From assembly GCA_963761975.1 (NCBI GenBank), contig CAVXIR010000002.1, positions 620,001 through 684,000 of the forward strand: a DNA stretch of 64,000 bases. Direction: 5' to 3'. Below are positions 43,615-51,943 of this stretch, one piece after another (within the stretch, counting starts at the first letter, position 1; each line of letters opens with the position of its first letter). This DNA is from JAMQPK01 sp963761975 (GTDB lineage: Bacteria; Acidobacteriota; Vicinamibacteria; Vicinamibacterales; JAMQPK01). The position numbers and the translations under genes are program-made. The notes below the pieces were generated by a model, which was given only the letters and a program-made list of their open reading frames with translations, searched no databases and was not told the DNA's origin.

Positions 43615-44877
43615 ATGAACAAAGAGAAACTGTTCGTTACCAGCTGCCTCTCGATTGGGACCGCGGCCGCAGTGTTTGCCATTCGTGGCGACGTAGCCGG
43701 GCCGATGAGCGCTGCGTTTCACATCACGAACGAGCAGATGGGGCTCGTTTTCAGTCCTGCGTTCTGGGCGTTCACAATCGCCATTGTCATCAGCGGCAAT
43801 CTGGTCGACGTCATCGGCATGCGGACGCTTCATATCCTGTCGGCGCTCGGGTTCATCTGTGGTGTGTCGATGATCGTCCTTGCGCCGCGTCCGAGCGACC
43901 CGATCGCGTCTCTGCTCGATCACCCGGGCACGATGATGCTCTATGTCGGCTTTTTCCTCTTCGGACTCTCGCATGGGCTCGTCGAAGGGGTCATCAATCC
44001 TCTCATCGCGACGATATACAGCGACGAAAAGACCAAGAAAATCATCGCTGTGCACGCGTGGTGGCCCGGAGGGCTCATCATCGGCGGTCTGCTTGCGCTG
44101 GCGCTGTCGGCGATGTTCAACGCCAGCTGGCAGCTGCGGCTTTCGCTGATTCTGATTCCCGCGATCACGTACCTGGTGATGGCGATGTCGCTCACGTATC
44201 CGCAGACCGAACGCGTGACGTCGAATGTATCGACCGCGGAGATGTGGAGGCAGACAATGCAGCCGCTGTTCATCGTGCTGTTCGTCTGCATGTGGATGAC
44301 GGCGGCCACCGAGATGGGACCCGATCAGTGGTTTCCAACGGTCATGGGCGAGCTCGTTCCGCAGCTCAGCCCCGGCGCAGGCAGCGGTGTTGTGTTTCTC
44401 GTCTACACCGCGGGACTGATGTTCGCGCTTCGGCAGTGGGCCAGTGGTCTCAGCCACAAATCGCCGCTCGTGACGCTCATCGTCAGCTCGCTGCTCTCCG
44501 GCATCGGACTCTACTGGCTCGGCGGGCTCGACAGCAATTCGAGCGCCGGCGTGGCCTTCGTCGCCGCCACGCTCTTCGGCATCGGCAAGACGTTCCTCTG
44601 GCCGACGATGCTGGGTGTTGCGGCGGAGCAGTTCCCGCGTGGAGGCGCGCTCGTTCTCTCGCTGCTGGGCGGCGCGGGAATGTTATCGGTCGGCCTCGTG
44701 GTGCCGCTAATGGGCGAGCGAATGGATCATTACGGGCCGGGGGCGGCGTTGCAACTGGTCGCGATACTTGGCGCCATCCTCGCCGTAATCTTCACCGGCG
44801 TGTGGTTCTACTTCAAAGCGCGCGGGGGCTATCGGGTCGTTGCGATTTCGACCGCACGCGGTGCCGCTTCCACGTAG
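43615..44877 (+). CDS. MFS transporter (fucose/sugar permease-like)
   Basis: This 420-residue protein has 12 predicted membrane helices. MSAAFHITNEQMGLVFSPAFWAF, HGLVEGVINPLIATIYSDEKTKKI and HAWWPGGLIIGGLLALAL resemble the FucP/sugar-proton-symporter branch of the major facilitator superfamily. WMTAATEMGPDQWFPTVMGELV begins the second half. It is the last gene of the plus-strand sugar operon and likely imports the sugar or aldonate. Confidence 0.85.
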   Translation: MNKEKLFVTSCLSIGTAAAVFAIRGDVAGPMSAAFHITNEQMGLVFSPAFWAFTIAIVISGNLVDVIGMRTLHILSALGFICGVSMIVLAPRPSDPIASLLDHPGTMMLYVGFFLFGLSHGLVEGVINPLIATIYSDEKTKKIIAVHAWWPGGLIIGGLLALALSAMFNASWQLRLSLILIPAITYLVMAMSLTYPQTERVTSNVSTAEMWRQTMQPLFIVLFVCMWMTAATEMGPDQWFPTVMGELVPQLSPGAGSGVVFLVYTAGLMFALRQWASGLSHKSPLVTLIVSSLLSGIGLYWLGGLDSNSSAGVAFVAATLFGIGKTFLWPTMLGVAAEQFPRGGALVLSLLGGAGMLSVGLVVPLMGERMDHYGPGAALQLVAILGAILAVIFTGVWFYFKARGGYRVVAISTARGAAST

Positions 44878-44907
44878 TTCACGCACGGGTCGTGGCTAGA
44901 GACAAGA

Positions 44908-45813
44908 CTAGCCGATAGCCGCTTCCTGGTTCAGCCCGAGATTTCTGACGACTGCAATCGTCGATTTGGCCTTGTTCAACGTGTAGAAGTGCAATCCCGG
45001 CACGCCTTCCCGTAGCAGCTCTTCGCACTGCCGCGTCGCATATTCGATGCCGTACTCCGCTGCGGCTTCATCATCCGCTCCACGCTGGTCGAGCTCGCTG
45101 GCCAGCTTCTGCGGGATGTCGGCGCCGCACAGCGCGACAATCCGTTTGATTTGTGCCGCGCTCAAGATCGGCATGATCCCCGGCACCACGGGCACCGTCA
45201 CACCGAGTGACGTCAAATGATCTCTGAACTCGAGATAGTCGCGGTTGTTGAAGAACAATTGTGTGACGACAAAATCTGCACCGTGATCGATCTTGTGCTT
45301 CAGGTGCCGCCAGTCGGTGTACTTGCCCTCGGTCTGGGCGATGTGGCCCTCTGGGAAGCCGGCCACGCCGATCGAAAACGCGCCCATCTCCTTGATGAAG
45401 CGGACGAGCTCGTAGGAGAACTCGAAGCCGCCTTCGGTTTTCTGAAAGGTGCCGACACCGCCGGGGGGGTCGCCGCGCAGCGCGAGGATGTTGGTGATCC
45501 CCAGCGCGCGCGCGTGTTCGAGCACCTGCGCCGTTTCTTCACGCGTCGCGTTGACGCACGTCATGTGCGCCATCGCGGTGAGGCCCTGGTGCCGCTGAAT
45601 GCGATCGACGATGGTGAGCGTCTTCTCACGTGTGCTGCCGCCGGCGCCGTAGGTGACGGAGCAAAAGTCCGGCTTGAGCTGGCCCAGGGCTGGAATCGTC
45701 TTCTCCAGGAGCGTTCGCTCGCCTTCGGGCGTTTTCGTGGGGAAGAATTCGAATGAAATAACGGGTCGCCGCGTGTTGCTGGCGTCAGCAAAGATGTCGC
45801 GTATAAACGGCAT
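44908..45813 (-). CDS. metF: 5,10-methylenetetrahydrofolate reductase
   Basis: This 301-residue flavoprotein matches MetF throughout: SFEFFPTKTPEGERTL with the catalytic Glu, FCSVTYGAGGSTREKT, AHMTCVNATREE, ILALRGDPPGG, IGVAGFPEGHI, GADFVVTQLFFNNRDYLEF and VPGIMPILSAAQIKRI. It reduces methylene-THF to methyl-THF for methionine synthesis. Length is normal. It is convergent with the MFS gene and divergent from the DUF922-like gene, 19 bases apart. Confidence 0.95.
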   Translation of the reverse strand: MPFIRDIFADASNTRRPVISFEFFPTKTPEGERTLLEKTIPALGQLKPDFCSVTYGAGGSTREKTLTIVDRIQRHQGLTAMAHMTCVNATREETAQVLEHARALGITNILALRGDPPGGVGTFQKTEGGFEFSYELVRFIKEMGAFSIGVAGFPEGHIAQTEGKYTDWRHLKHKIDHGADFVVTQLFFNNRDYLEFRDHLTSLGVTVPVVPGIMPILSAAQIKRIVALCGADIPQKLASELDQRGADDEAAAEYGIEYATRQCEELLREGVPGLHFYTLNKAKSTIAVVRNLGLNQEAAIG

Positions 45814-45832
45814 GTGCAGATATCCTATCGCA

Positions 45833-46423
45833 ATGAGGATCCTGATGTGCCTCGGCGTCTGTCTGTGTGCGGCGTCTCCGATTTACGCTCAGGCGCCGAT
45901 CGAATGGATGCCCGAGCGCAAGCTCACGAAGGCCGACTTTCAAGGTCGCGTGCCGGCGCAGGCCGTGAATTCGTCCATGAGCTGGCTCCACATCGAGGCG
46001 TCATGGGAATGCGAGGTCGGCGAGCTGATCGCCAGCGCACGCGCGACGTTCGACCCGTCACGGTCGTGGTGGCGGACGACGTACGGGAATATCTGGGGGA
46101 ACGCCGGAGATCGCACGAGCGCAACCCGCGCGCAGGCGAACGCCCGCCGCAACGTGATGATGCTCGATGTACAGCTGCTTGACCACGAGCAGCTGCATTT
46201 CGACCTGGCGGAGCTGGCCGCTCGGAGGATCAGGAAGCGCTTCGAGGAGTTCAAGGACGCGTGCCACGATCCTGGCGGCACCGAACCGATTCAGGCCCTG
46301 GTGTCCGAGATCGATCGCGAGCTGCAGGAGGAGCAGGCGCAGTACGACCGCGAAACGCAGCATGGCATCAACCTGCGCGTACAGGATCAGTGGGCGCGCA
46401 AGATCAGGGCCTTGCTGAAGTAA
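45833..46423 (+). CDS. Secreted DUF922-like putative zinc protease
   Basis: Start at 45833 gives a signal peptide (MRILMCLGVCLCAASPIYAQA); the frame is open further upstream only as a shadow of metF. The ~196-residue protein has DFQGRVPAQAVNSSMSWL, a Trp-rich SWWRTTYGNIWGN segment, and LLDHEQLHFDLAELAARR, where HEQLH is an HExxH metal site. C-terminal RELQEEQAQYDRETQHGIN is conserved in DUF922-type proteins. It is predicted to be a periplasmic metallopeptidase; activity is unproven. Confidence 0.8.
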   Translation: MRILMCLGVCLCAASPIYAQAPIEWMPERKLTKADFQGRVPAQAVNSSMSWLHIEASWECEVGELIASARATFDPSRSWWRTTYGNIWGNAGDRTSATRAQANARRNVMMLDVQLLDHEQLHFDLAELAARRIRKRFEEFKDACHDPGGTEPIQALVSEIDRELQEEQAQYDRETQHGINLRVQDQWARKIRALLK

Positions 46424-46506
46424 GAATTCGCAGATTCGCAGATTCGCAGATTGGCAAAATCGAATCTTTAATCGTCAATCTTCAACAATCTCCCAATCTC
46501 CCAATC
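46424..46506. repeat. GATTCGCA / CAATCTC tandem repeat spacer
   Basis: Three exact GATTCGCA copies are followed by a TTAATCGTCAATC transition and four CAATCTC copies. GATTG-type and CAATC-type halves can pair. It fills the gap between the convergent DUF922-like and MFS genes. Confidence 0.75.
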
Positions 46507-46508
46507 TC

Positions 46509-47813
46509 TCACTTCCGCACCGCTTCCTGTCCTGCCCGTACGTTTACAAAGGACAGCACGGCGGCCCCCACGATAAAGAACACCACGACGCTCAGAATCG
46601 CGCTACGGCTCGAGCCGGTCGCGCGGCTGGCTATCTCGAACGTCGCAGGACCGGCGATGGCGCCAAACTTCTCGAAGATAGAGAAGAACCCGAAGAACTC
46701 CGATGACCGTTCCTTTGGAATCATGCTGGCAAAGAGCGAGCGGCTGAGCGCCTGGCTGCCGCCCTGCACCGACGCCACCATGAGCGCCAGGATGTAGAAA
46801 TCGCGCTCGGTCTTCATGTAATAGCCCATCACCGCAATCACCGTGTACACTGCCAGGGCGATGAAAATTGACGTCTTGGCGCCGATCCGGCCCGCCAGCA
46901 GCCCGAACAGGAACGCGAACGGAATGCCAGCAAACTGAACGAGCAGAATCGCAGTGATGAGGGCGCTTTGATTCAGTCCGAGCTCGGTACCGTAGCTTGT
47001 CGCCATGCGAATAATCGTGCCGATGCCGTCGCTATAGATGACGAATGCAATCAGAAGCAGCAACGCATGCCTGTACCGGCGAAGGTCTCCCAGGGTGTGG
47101 AGCAAGCCGACAAATGACGCCCGTACGAGCTCGGCCGTTGAGCGAGCTCCGCCGTCCACCCGCACCTTGGGCTCAGGAACGCGCCTGAACAGCGGGATCG
47201 AGAACACTGCCCACCACAACGCCACACTCAGAAACGACAGCCGTGACGCCTGACCGGCATCACGAAGACCGAACGTCGACGGCGAGAGGATCCAAGCCAC
47301 ATTCAGCGCGAGGAGAAGGCCGCCTCCGAGGTAGCCAAGACCGAATCCGGCGGTCGAGATGCGATCGATTTCGTCTTCGCGGGCGAGATGGGGCAGAAGC
47401 GAATCGTAGAGTGTCAGGCTTGTCGTCACGCCCACATTCCCGATGCCGAATAAGACGGCAGCCAGCAGCCAGTCGTGCCGATGCACCATCACCAGGCAGC
47501 CGGCGGCGATGCACCCGATGGCGGTAAACAATCCGAGCAGGCGCTTCTTGATGGGGGCATGGTCGGCGATCGCGCCGATGAGCGGCGCAAGGATCGCGGA
47601 TATCGTCAGTGCGATAGTCGTTGTGCGGGCAAGCAGCCGCGTGGCTTCGGCGGGCGGCAGGTCCGCAGCCGCCACAGACGTGAAATATACAGGGAAAATC
47701 GCCGTGACGATGGTGGTGAAGAATGCGGAGTTGGCCCAGTCGTACATCGCCCACGCGCGAACCTCGGCACGCTGCAGCCCGAGCCGAGTCAGAAGGTTTT
47801 TCGTGCGATCCAT
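46509..47813 (-). CDS. MFS transporter, UMF1/Atg22-like
   Basis: This 434-residue membrane protein has 12 predicted helices and the UMF1 family opening EVRAWAMYDWANSAFFTTIVTAIFPVYF. Other marks are PLIGAIADHAPIKKRLLGLFTAIG, FGLGYLGGGLLLALN and FASMIPKERSSEFFGFFSIFEKFGAIAGP. The family is related to yeast vacuolar Atg22, an amino acid effluxer; bacterial substrates are unknown. It starts inside the 3' end of the ATPase gene (25-base overlap), so it is cotranscribed with it. Confidence 0.9.
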   Translation of the reverse strand: MDRTKNLLTRLGLQRAEVRAWAMYDWANSAFFTTIVTAIFPVYFTSVAAADLPPAEATRLLARTTTIALTISAILAPLIGAIADHAPIKKRLLGLFTAIGCIAAGCLVMVHRHDWLLAAVLFGIGNVGVTTSLTLYDSLLPHLAREDEIDRISTAGFGLGYLGGGLLLALNVAWILSPSTFGLRDAGQASRLSFLSVALWWAVFSIPLFRRVPEPKVRVDGGARSTAELVRASFVGLLHTLGDLRRYRHALLLLIAFVIYSDGIGTIIRMATSYGTELGLNQSALITAILLVQFAGIPFAFLFGLLAGRIGAKTSIFIALAVYTVIAVMGYYMKTERDFYILALMVASVQGGSQALSRSLFASMIPKERSSEFFGFFSIFEKFGAIAGPATFEIASRATGSSRSAILSVVVFFIVGAAVLSFVNVRAGQEAVRK

Positions 47814-48934
47814 TCGCGCATCAGCGAATCGACGACGACATAGCGATCCGCTTCACGGGCAATCTGATCTTCGCGCATCAGTGCCTGCAGCGCCGTCTGC
47901 ACCGTGGACGCTCCGCCCAGACGGTAGCGATTGCGCAGATCGGACGACAGCAGCTCGCGCCCTTCCGCCAGGACGACCGCCCGCAGCGTCGCACGCTGCG
48001 CGAGCGTGAGGCGCTGCCAGATAGCTTCGAACATCGTTTCCTGCTCGGCGAGCAGCCGATGGAGCGTCGCGTGCAAGTCTTCGACGCCGATTCGCCGTTT
48101 ACCGGCGGCGCGCACGTCGTCCCAGCTCTCGTGCGCCAGACGCTGGACGTCGTAGGGCATGTTGCCCGCAAGGTCGACAATCGCGCCGCCGAGCCCGGGT
48201 TCGGGCCTGATGCCGGTTTTGGAAAATCTCGCCTCGATGAACGTAGAAAACAGATCGGGAGAAATCTTCTCGAGACGCATGACCGGACCGGCCTTGTAGA
48301 ACGGCCGCTTGGGGCCGAGCATCCGCTCCATCAGGCTGGGCTCGGAGCCGGCAAACACGTAACCGACGTTTCTCTGATGCTGGACGGCTGCGCGCATCGC
48401 GTGTTCGACGCTGCCGCCGTTGAAGGCGTTGATCGCCTGAAACTCGTCGAGGGCGACGACAATGCGGGTCTTGTGCGCGTCGCCGAGCCGCCCGGGCAGC
48501 GCAAAGACGTCCGTGGCCAGACGCGAAATATCCCGGTCGGTCCTGGCACCCGGGAAGCTCACCGACAGGCCCATCGTGCCGGTCGCATCGGCCTCGAGGC
48601 GCATTTCCGGTTTCGCCGTGCCGATGGCGTCTCGAAGCCAGCTCCGCGCCTTGTCCCAGCCCCTCTGCATCGAGACGAGCGAGCGCGTGTAGCCTTCGAG
48701 GAACGCGAGATACGAGCTGTAGCTGCTGACGGTGATCTCGGCGGTCAGCGCGCCGCCTCGCGCGACGGCACCGAGCGCCTGGCGGATGAGCGAGGATTTG
48801 CCGTACCGCCTCGGCGAGATCAGAAACACCTTCTGGCCCGACGCCAGGTCGCGCACGAGTCGGTCGAGCTCGTCGATGCGATCGACGAACGATGCCGCGG
48901 GCACGACCTCGCCGTACACGAAGGGGTTTTCCAT
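47789..48934 (-). CDS. AAA+ ATPase (archaeal-type/STAND-like) with C-terminal winged helix
   Basis: This 381-residue protein has Walker A ISPRRYGKSSLIRQ at ~40, Walker B TRIVVALDEFQAIN near 155, sensor-like YVFAGSEPSLMERM, then a lid with NMPYDVQRLAHESWDDV and a C-terminal winged helix (RYRLGGASTVQTALQALMREDQIAREADRYVV in parts). This is the AAA_14/archaeal ATPase type, often found alone or with toxins. Its start codon lies inside a CATTACGT-N6-ACGTAATG dyad, so it is probably autoregulated. Confidence 0.88.
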   Translation of the reverse strand: MENPFVYGEVVPAASFVDRIDELDRLVRDLASGQKVFLISPRRYGKSSLIRQALGAVARGGALTAEITVSSYSSYLAFLEGYTRSLVSMQRGWDKARSWLRDAIGTAKPEMRLEADATGTMGLSVSFPGARTDRDISRLATDVFALPGRLGDAHKTRIVVALDEFQAINAFNGGSVEHAMRAAVQHQRNVGYVFAGSEPSLMERMLGPKRPFYKAGPVMRLEKISPDLFSTFIEARFSKTGIRPEPGLGGAIVDLAGNMPYDVQRLAHESWDDVRAAGKRRIGVEDLHATLHRLLAEQETMFEAIWQRLTLAQRATLRAVVLAEGRELLSSDLRNRYRLGGASTVQTALQALMREDQIAREADRYVVVDSLMREWIARKTF

Positions 48935-48974
48935 TACGTCGACCTACGTAATGGTTACGTATTATAACGTAATG
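48932..48974 (-). promoter_or_regulatory. Two overlapping-type ACGTAATG dyads at the ATPase start
   Basis: Dyad 1, CATTACGT-N6-ACGTAATG (48932-48953), includes the start codon. Dyad 2, TTACGT-ATTATA-ACGTAA (48955-48972), is followed by TG, giving a third ACGTAATG (48967-48974). Both dyads share the half-site and 6-base spacing, so one dimeric regulator could bind twice and block transcription and initiation. The AT-rich centre of dyad 2 could be a -10 element. Confidence 0.75.
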
Positions 48975-49003
48975 GGGCCGGTGAATCCCTGTGGAACTGC
49001 CGT

Positions 49004-49738
49004 CTAAGCCGGTGATTGCCAGACGGCCCGACCGACGAAGAACGGCCCGAGCCGGTCCAGATACAACGACGTCTGCTGCGTCTTCCTCATCGTCTGCACG
49101 ATGTGCGAGAGGGGAAAGAGCGCCTTGCCAAGAAGGCCGATGACGAAATCGTTGTCGTTCTTGTCGAGACCGTAGCAGGCGAGGCGGATGTCATGGGCGT
49201 AGTCGCCCGCGCCGTAGGACATGCCGATCGCGCCGTGCTCGGCAAGGATGACGCGCTGCTCCTCGGGTGCCAGCTGCGCGAACCGCCCACTGCGGCGCAG
49301 GGGATACCAGATCGCCCACGGCCAGTCCTGGTTGAGTACCGTGCGCCTCGGCCGGTGAAGGATCGCCTCGGCCAGGTCGGGTTCGTAGCCCAGCGCATAG
49401 GTGCGCCCGAGCATCGTGAACTCGGGCTTCGCCGTCAGAGACTCGAACGGCTGGCTGTTCAGCACTGGCCGCATCGCGTCGAGGAAAAAATTCGGATCCT
49501 TGGTCAGCGAGAGGATCGCGATCCCCTGCGCGTCGTTGGCATCTTCGTAGACCGCGCCTTCGACGCCCGCGTCCTCAAGCGCTGTCGAGACGGCCTCCGA
49601 GTCGCGGCATCCGCCATAGACGAGCAGCTGCATGAACAGGCGCTCGTCAGAGCGCTGTGGCTGTCCGTTTTTCATGCCACCGCGTTCGGCGATATCGGGT
49701 GGTTCGGGGCCTCTGCGAGTCTGTGTCTCTTGGGCCAT
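49004..49738 (-). CDS. Chlorite dismutase-family heme protein
   Basis: This 244-residue protein (a start at 49675 would also work) has the Cld/HemQ fold. LFMQLLVYGGCRDSEA opens the first ferredoxin-like domain. WPWAIWYPLRRSGRFAQL with ILAEHGAIGMSYG supplies the likely proximal His. SHIVQTMRKTQQTSLYLDRLGPFFVGRAVW is the family C-terminus. A key distal Arg was not located by eye. HemQ-type members make haem from coproheme; true chlorite dismutases split chlorite. The gene follows the his operon on the same strand after a 180-base repeat gap. Confidence 0.72.
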   Translation of the reverse strand: MAQETQTRRGPEPPDIAERGGMKNGQPQRSDERLFMQLLVYGGCRDSEAVSTALEDAGVEGAVYEDANDAQGIAILSLTKDPNFFLDAMRPVLNSQPFESLTAKPEFTMLGRTYALGYEPDLAEAILHRPRRTVLNQDWPWAIWYPLRRSGRFAQLAPEEQRVILAEHGAIGMSYGAGDYAHDIRLACYGLDKNDNDFVIGLLGKALFPLSHIVQTMRKTQQTSLYLDRLGPFFVGRAVWQSPA

Positions 49739-49740
49739 GG

Positions 49741-49920
49741 GATTTACTGAATCTAGGGATCTACTTGATCTAGGGATCTACTGATCTGGAGATCTATTGA
49801 TCTAGAGATCTGGTGAGCTCGCACGCGCTGAGCGACGCTTTCTCTAAAGATCAACAGTTCGCTAGCTCACCAGATCCCTAGATCACCACATCTCTAGATC
49901 TCTAGATCTCTAGATCTGAG
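49741..49920. repeat. TCTAGATCT-type inverted repeat spacer below the his operon
   Basis: The two ends are runs of GATCTAGGGATCTA and CTCTAGATCT units. In the centre GATCTGGTGAGCT (49807-49819) pairs perfectly with AGCTCACCAGATC (49864-49876). The transcript could form a long hairpin after hisA, possibly ending the operon before the Cld-family gene. Confidence 0.8.
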
Positions 49921-49921
49921 A

Positions 49922-50599
49922 TTACTTCAACTCCAACGTCCCAGTATAGATGGCCATCCCAACGACCGCATCGACGCCGAGAGCGTCGAGTTCGTCGATC
50001 TCGGCCTGGGTCGTCACTCCTCCTGCGGCGATGAGCGGCCGGTGTGTGGCGTCGCGCACGGCGCGAATGGCGGCGATGTCGGTCCCTTTCATCAGGCCCT
50101 CCTTGTCGACGTGCGTGTACAGGAACTCGCCGCAATAAGGCTCGAGCGCGCGGACGGCATCGGCCGCGGTAGTCCCTGTAGACGACTTCCAGCCGTGCGT
50201 GACGACCCGTCCGCCCTTGCTGTCGACGGCGCCGACGACCCGCTCGAGACCGACGGCGTCAGCAAACCGCCTCGCGCTGGCAGTGTCTGCGAGACCATCC
50301 TTGAACAACGCAGAACCGACGATGACCTTCTTCGCCCCGATCGCGCACAGCTCGAGCGCACGTTCGGGCGTTCGCACACCGCCGCCTACCTGGCAGGGAA
50401 GACGGCTGCAGATTTCGCGGACGAGACGATCGTTTGAACCCGAGCCCATGGCGGCGTCGAGGTCGATGACGTTCGTCCGGCGGAACCCCGAGAACCGGCC
50501 AATCCAGTAATCGAGATCGGTCGTTTCAATCGCGAGCTTTTCGCCCTGAACCAACTGAACGACCTTGCCTCCCTTGAGATCGATCGCGGGAATGAGCAT
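49922..50599 (-). CDS. hisA: Phosphoribosylformimino-5-aminoimidazole carboxamide ribotide isomerase
   Basis: Start at 50599, two bases after the hisF stop, gives 225 residues beginning MLIPAIDLKGGKVVQLVQGE with the catalytic Asp. VGGGVRTPERALELCAIGA and KKVIVGSALF are the phosphate loops of the first half. YTHVDKEGLMKGTD carries the second catalytic Asp, and PLIAAGGVTTQAEID is the C-terminal phosphate loop. Length is near the usual ~240. It is last in the his operon; order hisH-hisF-hisA differs from the enteric hisH-hisA-hisF. Confidence 0.93.
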   Translation of the reverse strand: MLIPAIDLKGGKVVQLVQGEKLAIETTDLDYWIGRFSGFRRTNVIDLDAAMGSGSNDRLVREICSRLPCQVGGGVRTPERALELCAIGAKKVIVGSALFKDGLADTASARRFADAVGLERVVGAVDSKGGRVVTHGWKSSTGTTAADAVRALEPYCGEFLYTHVDKEGLMKGTDIAAIRAVRDATHRPLIAAGGVTTQAEIDELDALGVDAVVGMAIYTGTLELK

Positions 50600-50601
50600 G
50601 T

Positions 50602-51357
50602 CTAGAGCCGGACGGGAATGCCGCGATTGCGAAGCATTTCCTTGAGGTCGCGAACCGCGTGCTCGGAGAAGTGGAAGATCGAGGCCGCCAGCGCCGCGTC
50701 GGCGCACCCGTCGATGAAGACGTCGGAAAAATGCTCGAGCGACCCTGCGCCACCCGACGCGATCACGGGAATCGGTACCGCTTTCGACACGGCTGCGGTC
50801 AGCTCGCAGTCGAACCCCTTCTTGGTCCCGTCACGATCGATTGATGTGAGCAGAATCTCGCCCGCACCGCGATCGGCGGCTTCTCTCGCCCATTCCACCG
50901 CCTCGCGCTCCGTACCGGATTGTCCACTACGTACGTAGACGAGCGCCCTGCCATCTACCCACTTGGCGTCGATCGCCACGATCGCGGCCTGGCTGCCGTA
51001 TCGCGACGCCAGCGTCGTGATCAGCGGTGGATTGTTCAGCGCGGCCGTGTTCAAGCTGACCTTCTCGGCCCCGGCGTCGATGGCCGCCGCCGCATCATCT
51101 TCTGAGCGGATGCCACCTCCGACCGTCAGCGGAATGAAAATGCGCTTCGCGACGGCAGAGACCGTCGCGGCGAGCGCGCGGCGTCCTTCGAGAGTGGCCG
51201 TCACATCGAGGATCACCACTTCGTCGATGCCTTCCTGGTTATAGCGTTCGGCCAGCTCTGCCGGATCGCCGGCGTTGCGCAGCCCTTCGAAGTTGACGCC
51301 CTTGACGACCTGCCCGTCCCGGACGTCGAGGCACGCGATGATTCGTTTAGACAGCAT
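50602..51357 (-). CDS. hisF: Imidazole glycerol phosphate synthase cyclase subunit
   Basis: This 251-residue barrel has IIACLDVRDGQVVKGVNFEGLRNAGDP with catalytic Asp11, VGGGIRSEDDAAAAIDAGAEKVSLNTAAL, LTSIDRDGTKKGFDCEL with catalytic Asp near 130, and VIASGGAGSLEHFSDVF. It forms IGP and AICAR using ammonia from HisH. It overlaps hisH by 11 bases, in keeping with coupled expression of the two subunits. Confidence 0.95.
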   Translation of the reverse strand: MLSKRIIACLDVRDGQVVKGVNFEGLRNAGDPAELAERYNQEGIDEVVILDVTATLEGRRALAATVSAVAKRIFIPLTVGGGIRSEDDAAAAIDAGAEKVSLNTAALNNPPLITTLASRYGSQAAIVAIDAKWVDGRALVYVRSGQSGTEREAVEWAREAADRGAGEILLTSIDRDGTKKGFDCELTAAVSKAVPIPVIASGGAGSLEHFSDVFIDGCADAALAASIFHFSEHAVRDLKEMLRNRGIPVRL

Positions 51358-51943
51358 CGAGAAAATTCTTCAGAACACGAAGGCCCACGTCACCGGACTT
51401 CTCCGGATGGAACTGCACGCCAAACACGTGCCCGCGCTCGACCGCGCTGGAAAATGGCACGACGTGCGTCGTGACCGCTGTGGTGTCGTCTGTAACCGGC
51501 GCCGCATAGGAGTGAGTGAAATACACCTGCGAGCGATCCCGGATGCCGTCAAACAATCGAGACGCCCGAGGGAACTCGAGCTCGTTCCATCCGACGTGCG
51601 GCACTTTATTCGGCCATTCGGGTTTGAGCAGCTGGCATTCGCCCGACATAAGCGACAACCCCTCGCATCCAGGGGCTTCGGTGCTGCCCTCGAAAAGCCA
51701 CTGCAGCCCGACGCAGATTCCCAACAACGGCCGGCCGCGCTCGACGGCGCCAAGGATCGCGTCGCGCCAGTCGTGGTCGAGCGCCGCCGTCCTTGAGAAG
51801 TTGCCGACTCCCGGCACGATGACACCTTCAACCTCGTTCAACTCGGACGGCCGCTGTGGCGTCCGCACGTCGGCGCCAACCGCCGCGAGGGCCTTGCGAA
51901 CCGATGTCAGGTTTCCGGCGCCATAATCCACAAGCGCGATCAC
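51347..51943 (-). CDS. hisH: Imidazole glycerol phosphate synthase glutaminase subunit
   Basis: GTG start at 51943 with AAAGGA upstream; the longer frame extends into hisB. The 198-residue class I amidotransferase has LVDYGAGNLTSVRKAL, IVPGVGNF, nucleophile Cys in LLGICVGLQWLFEGS and the His-Glu pair in VFGVQFHPEKSGDVG. It releases ammonia from glutamine for HisF. It overlaps hisB by four bases. Confidence 0.95.
   Translation of the reverse strand: MIALVDYGAGNLTSVRKALAAVGADVRTPQRPSELNEVEGVIVPGVGNFSRTAALDHDWRDAILGAVERGRPLLGICVGLQWLFEGSTEAPGCEGLSLMSGECQLLKPEWPNKVPHVGWNELEFPRASRLFDGIRDRSQVYFTHSYAAPVTDDTTAVTTHVVPFSSAVERGHVFGVQFHPEKSGDVGLRVLKNFLDAV

Noticed and set aside
43569..44918. 449-codon ORF overlapping the MFS gene
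   Set aside because: It is an Arg-rich alternative frame of a clear 12-helix transporter and begins in the hairpin region.
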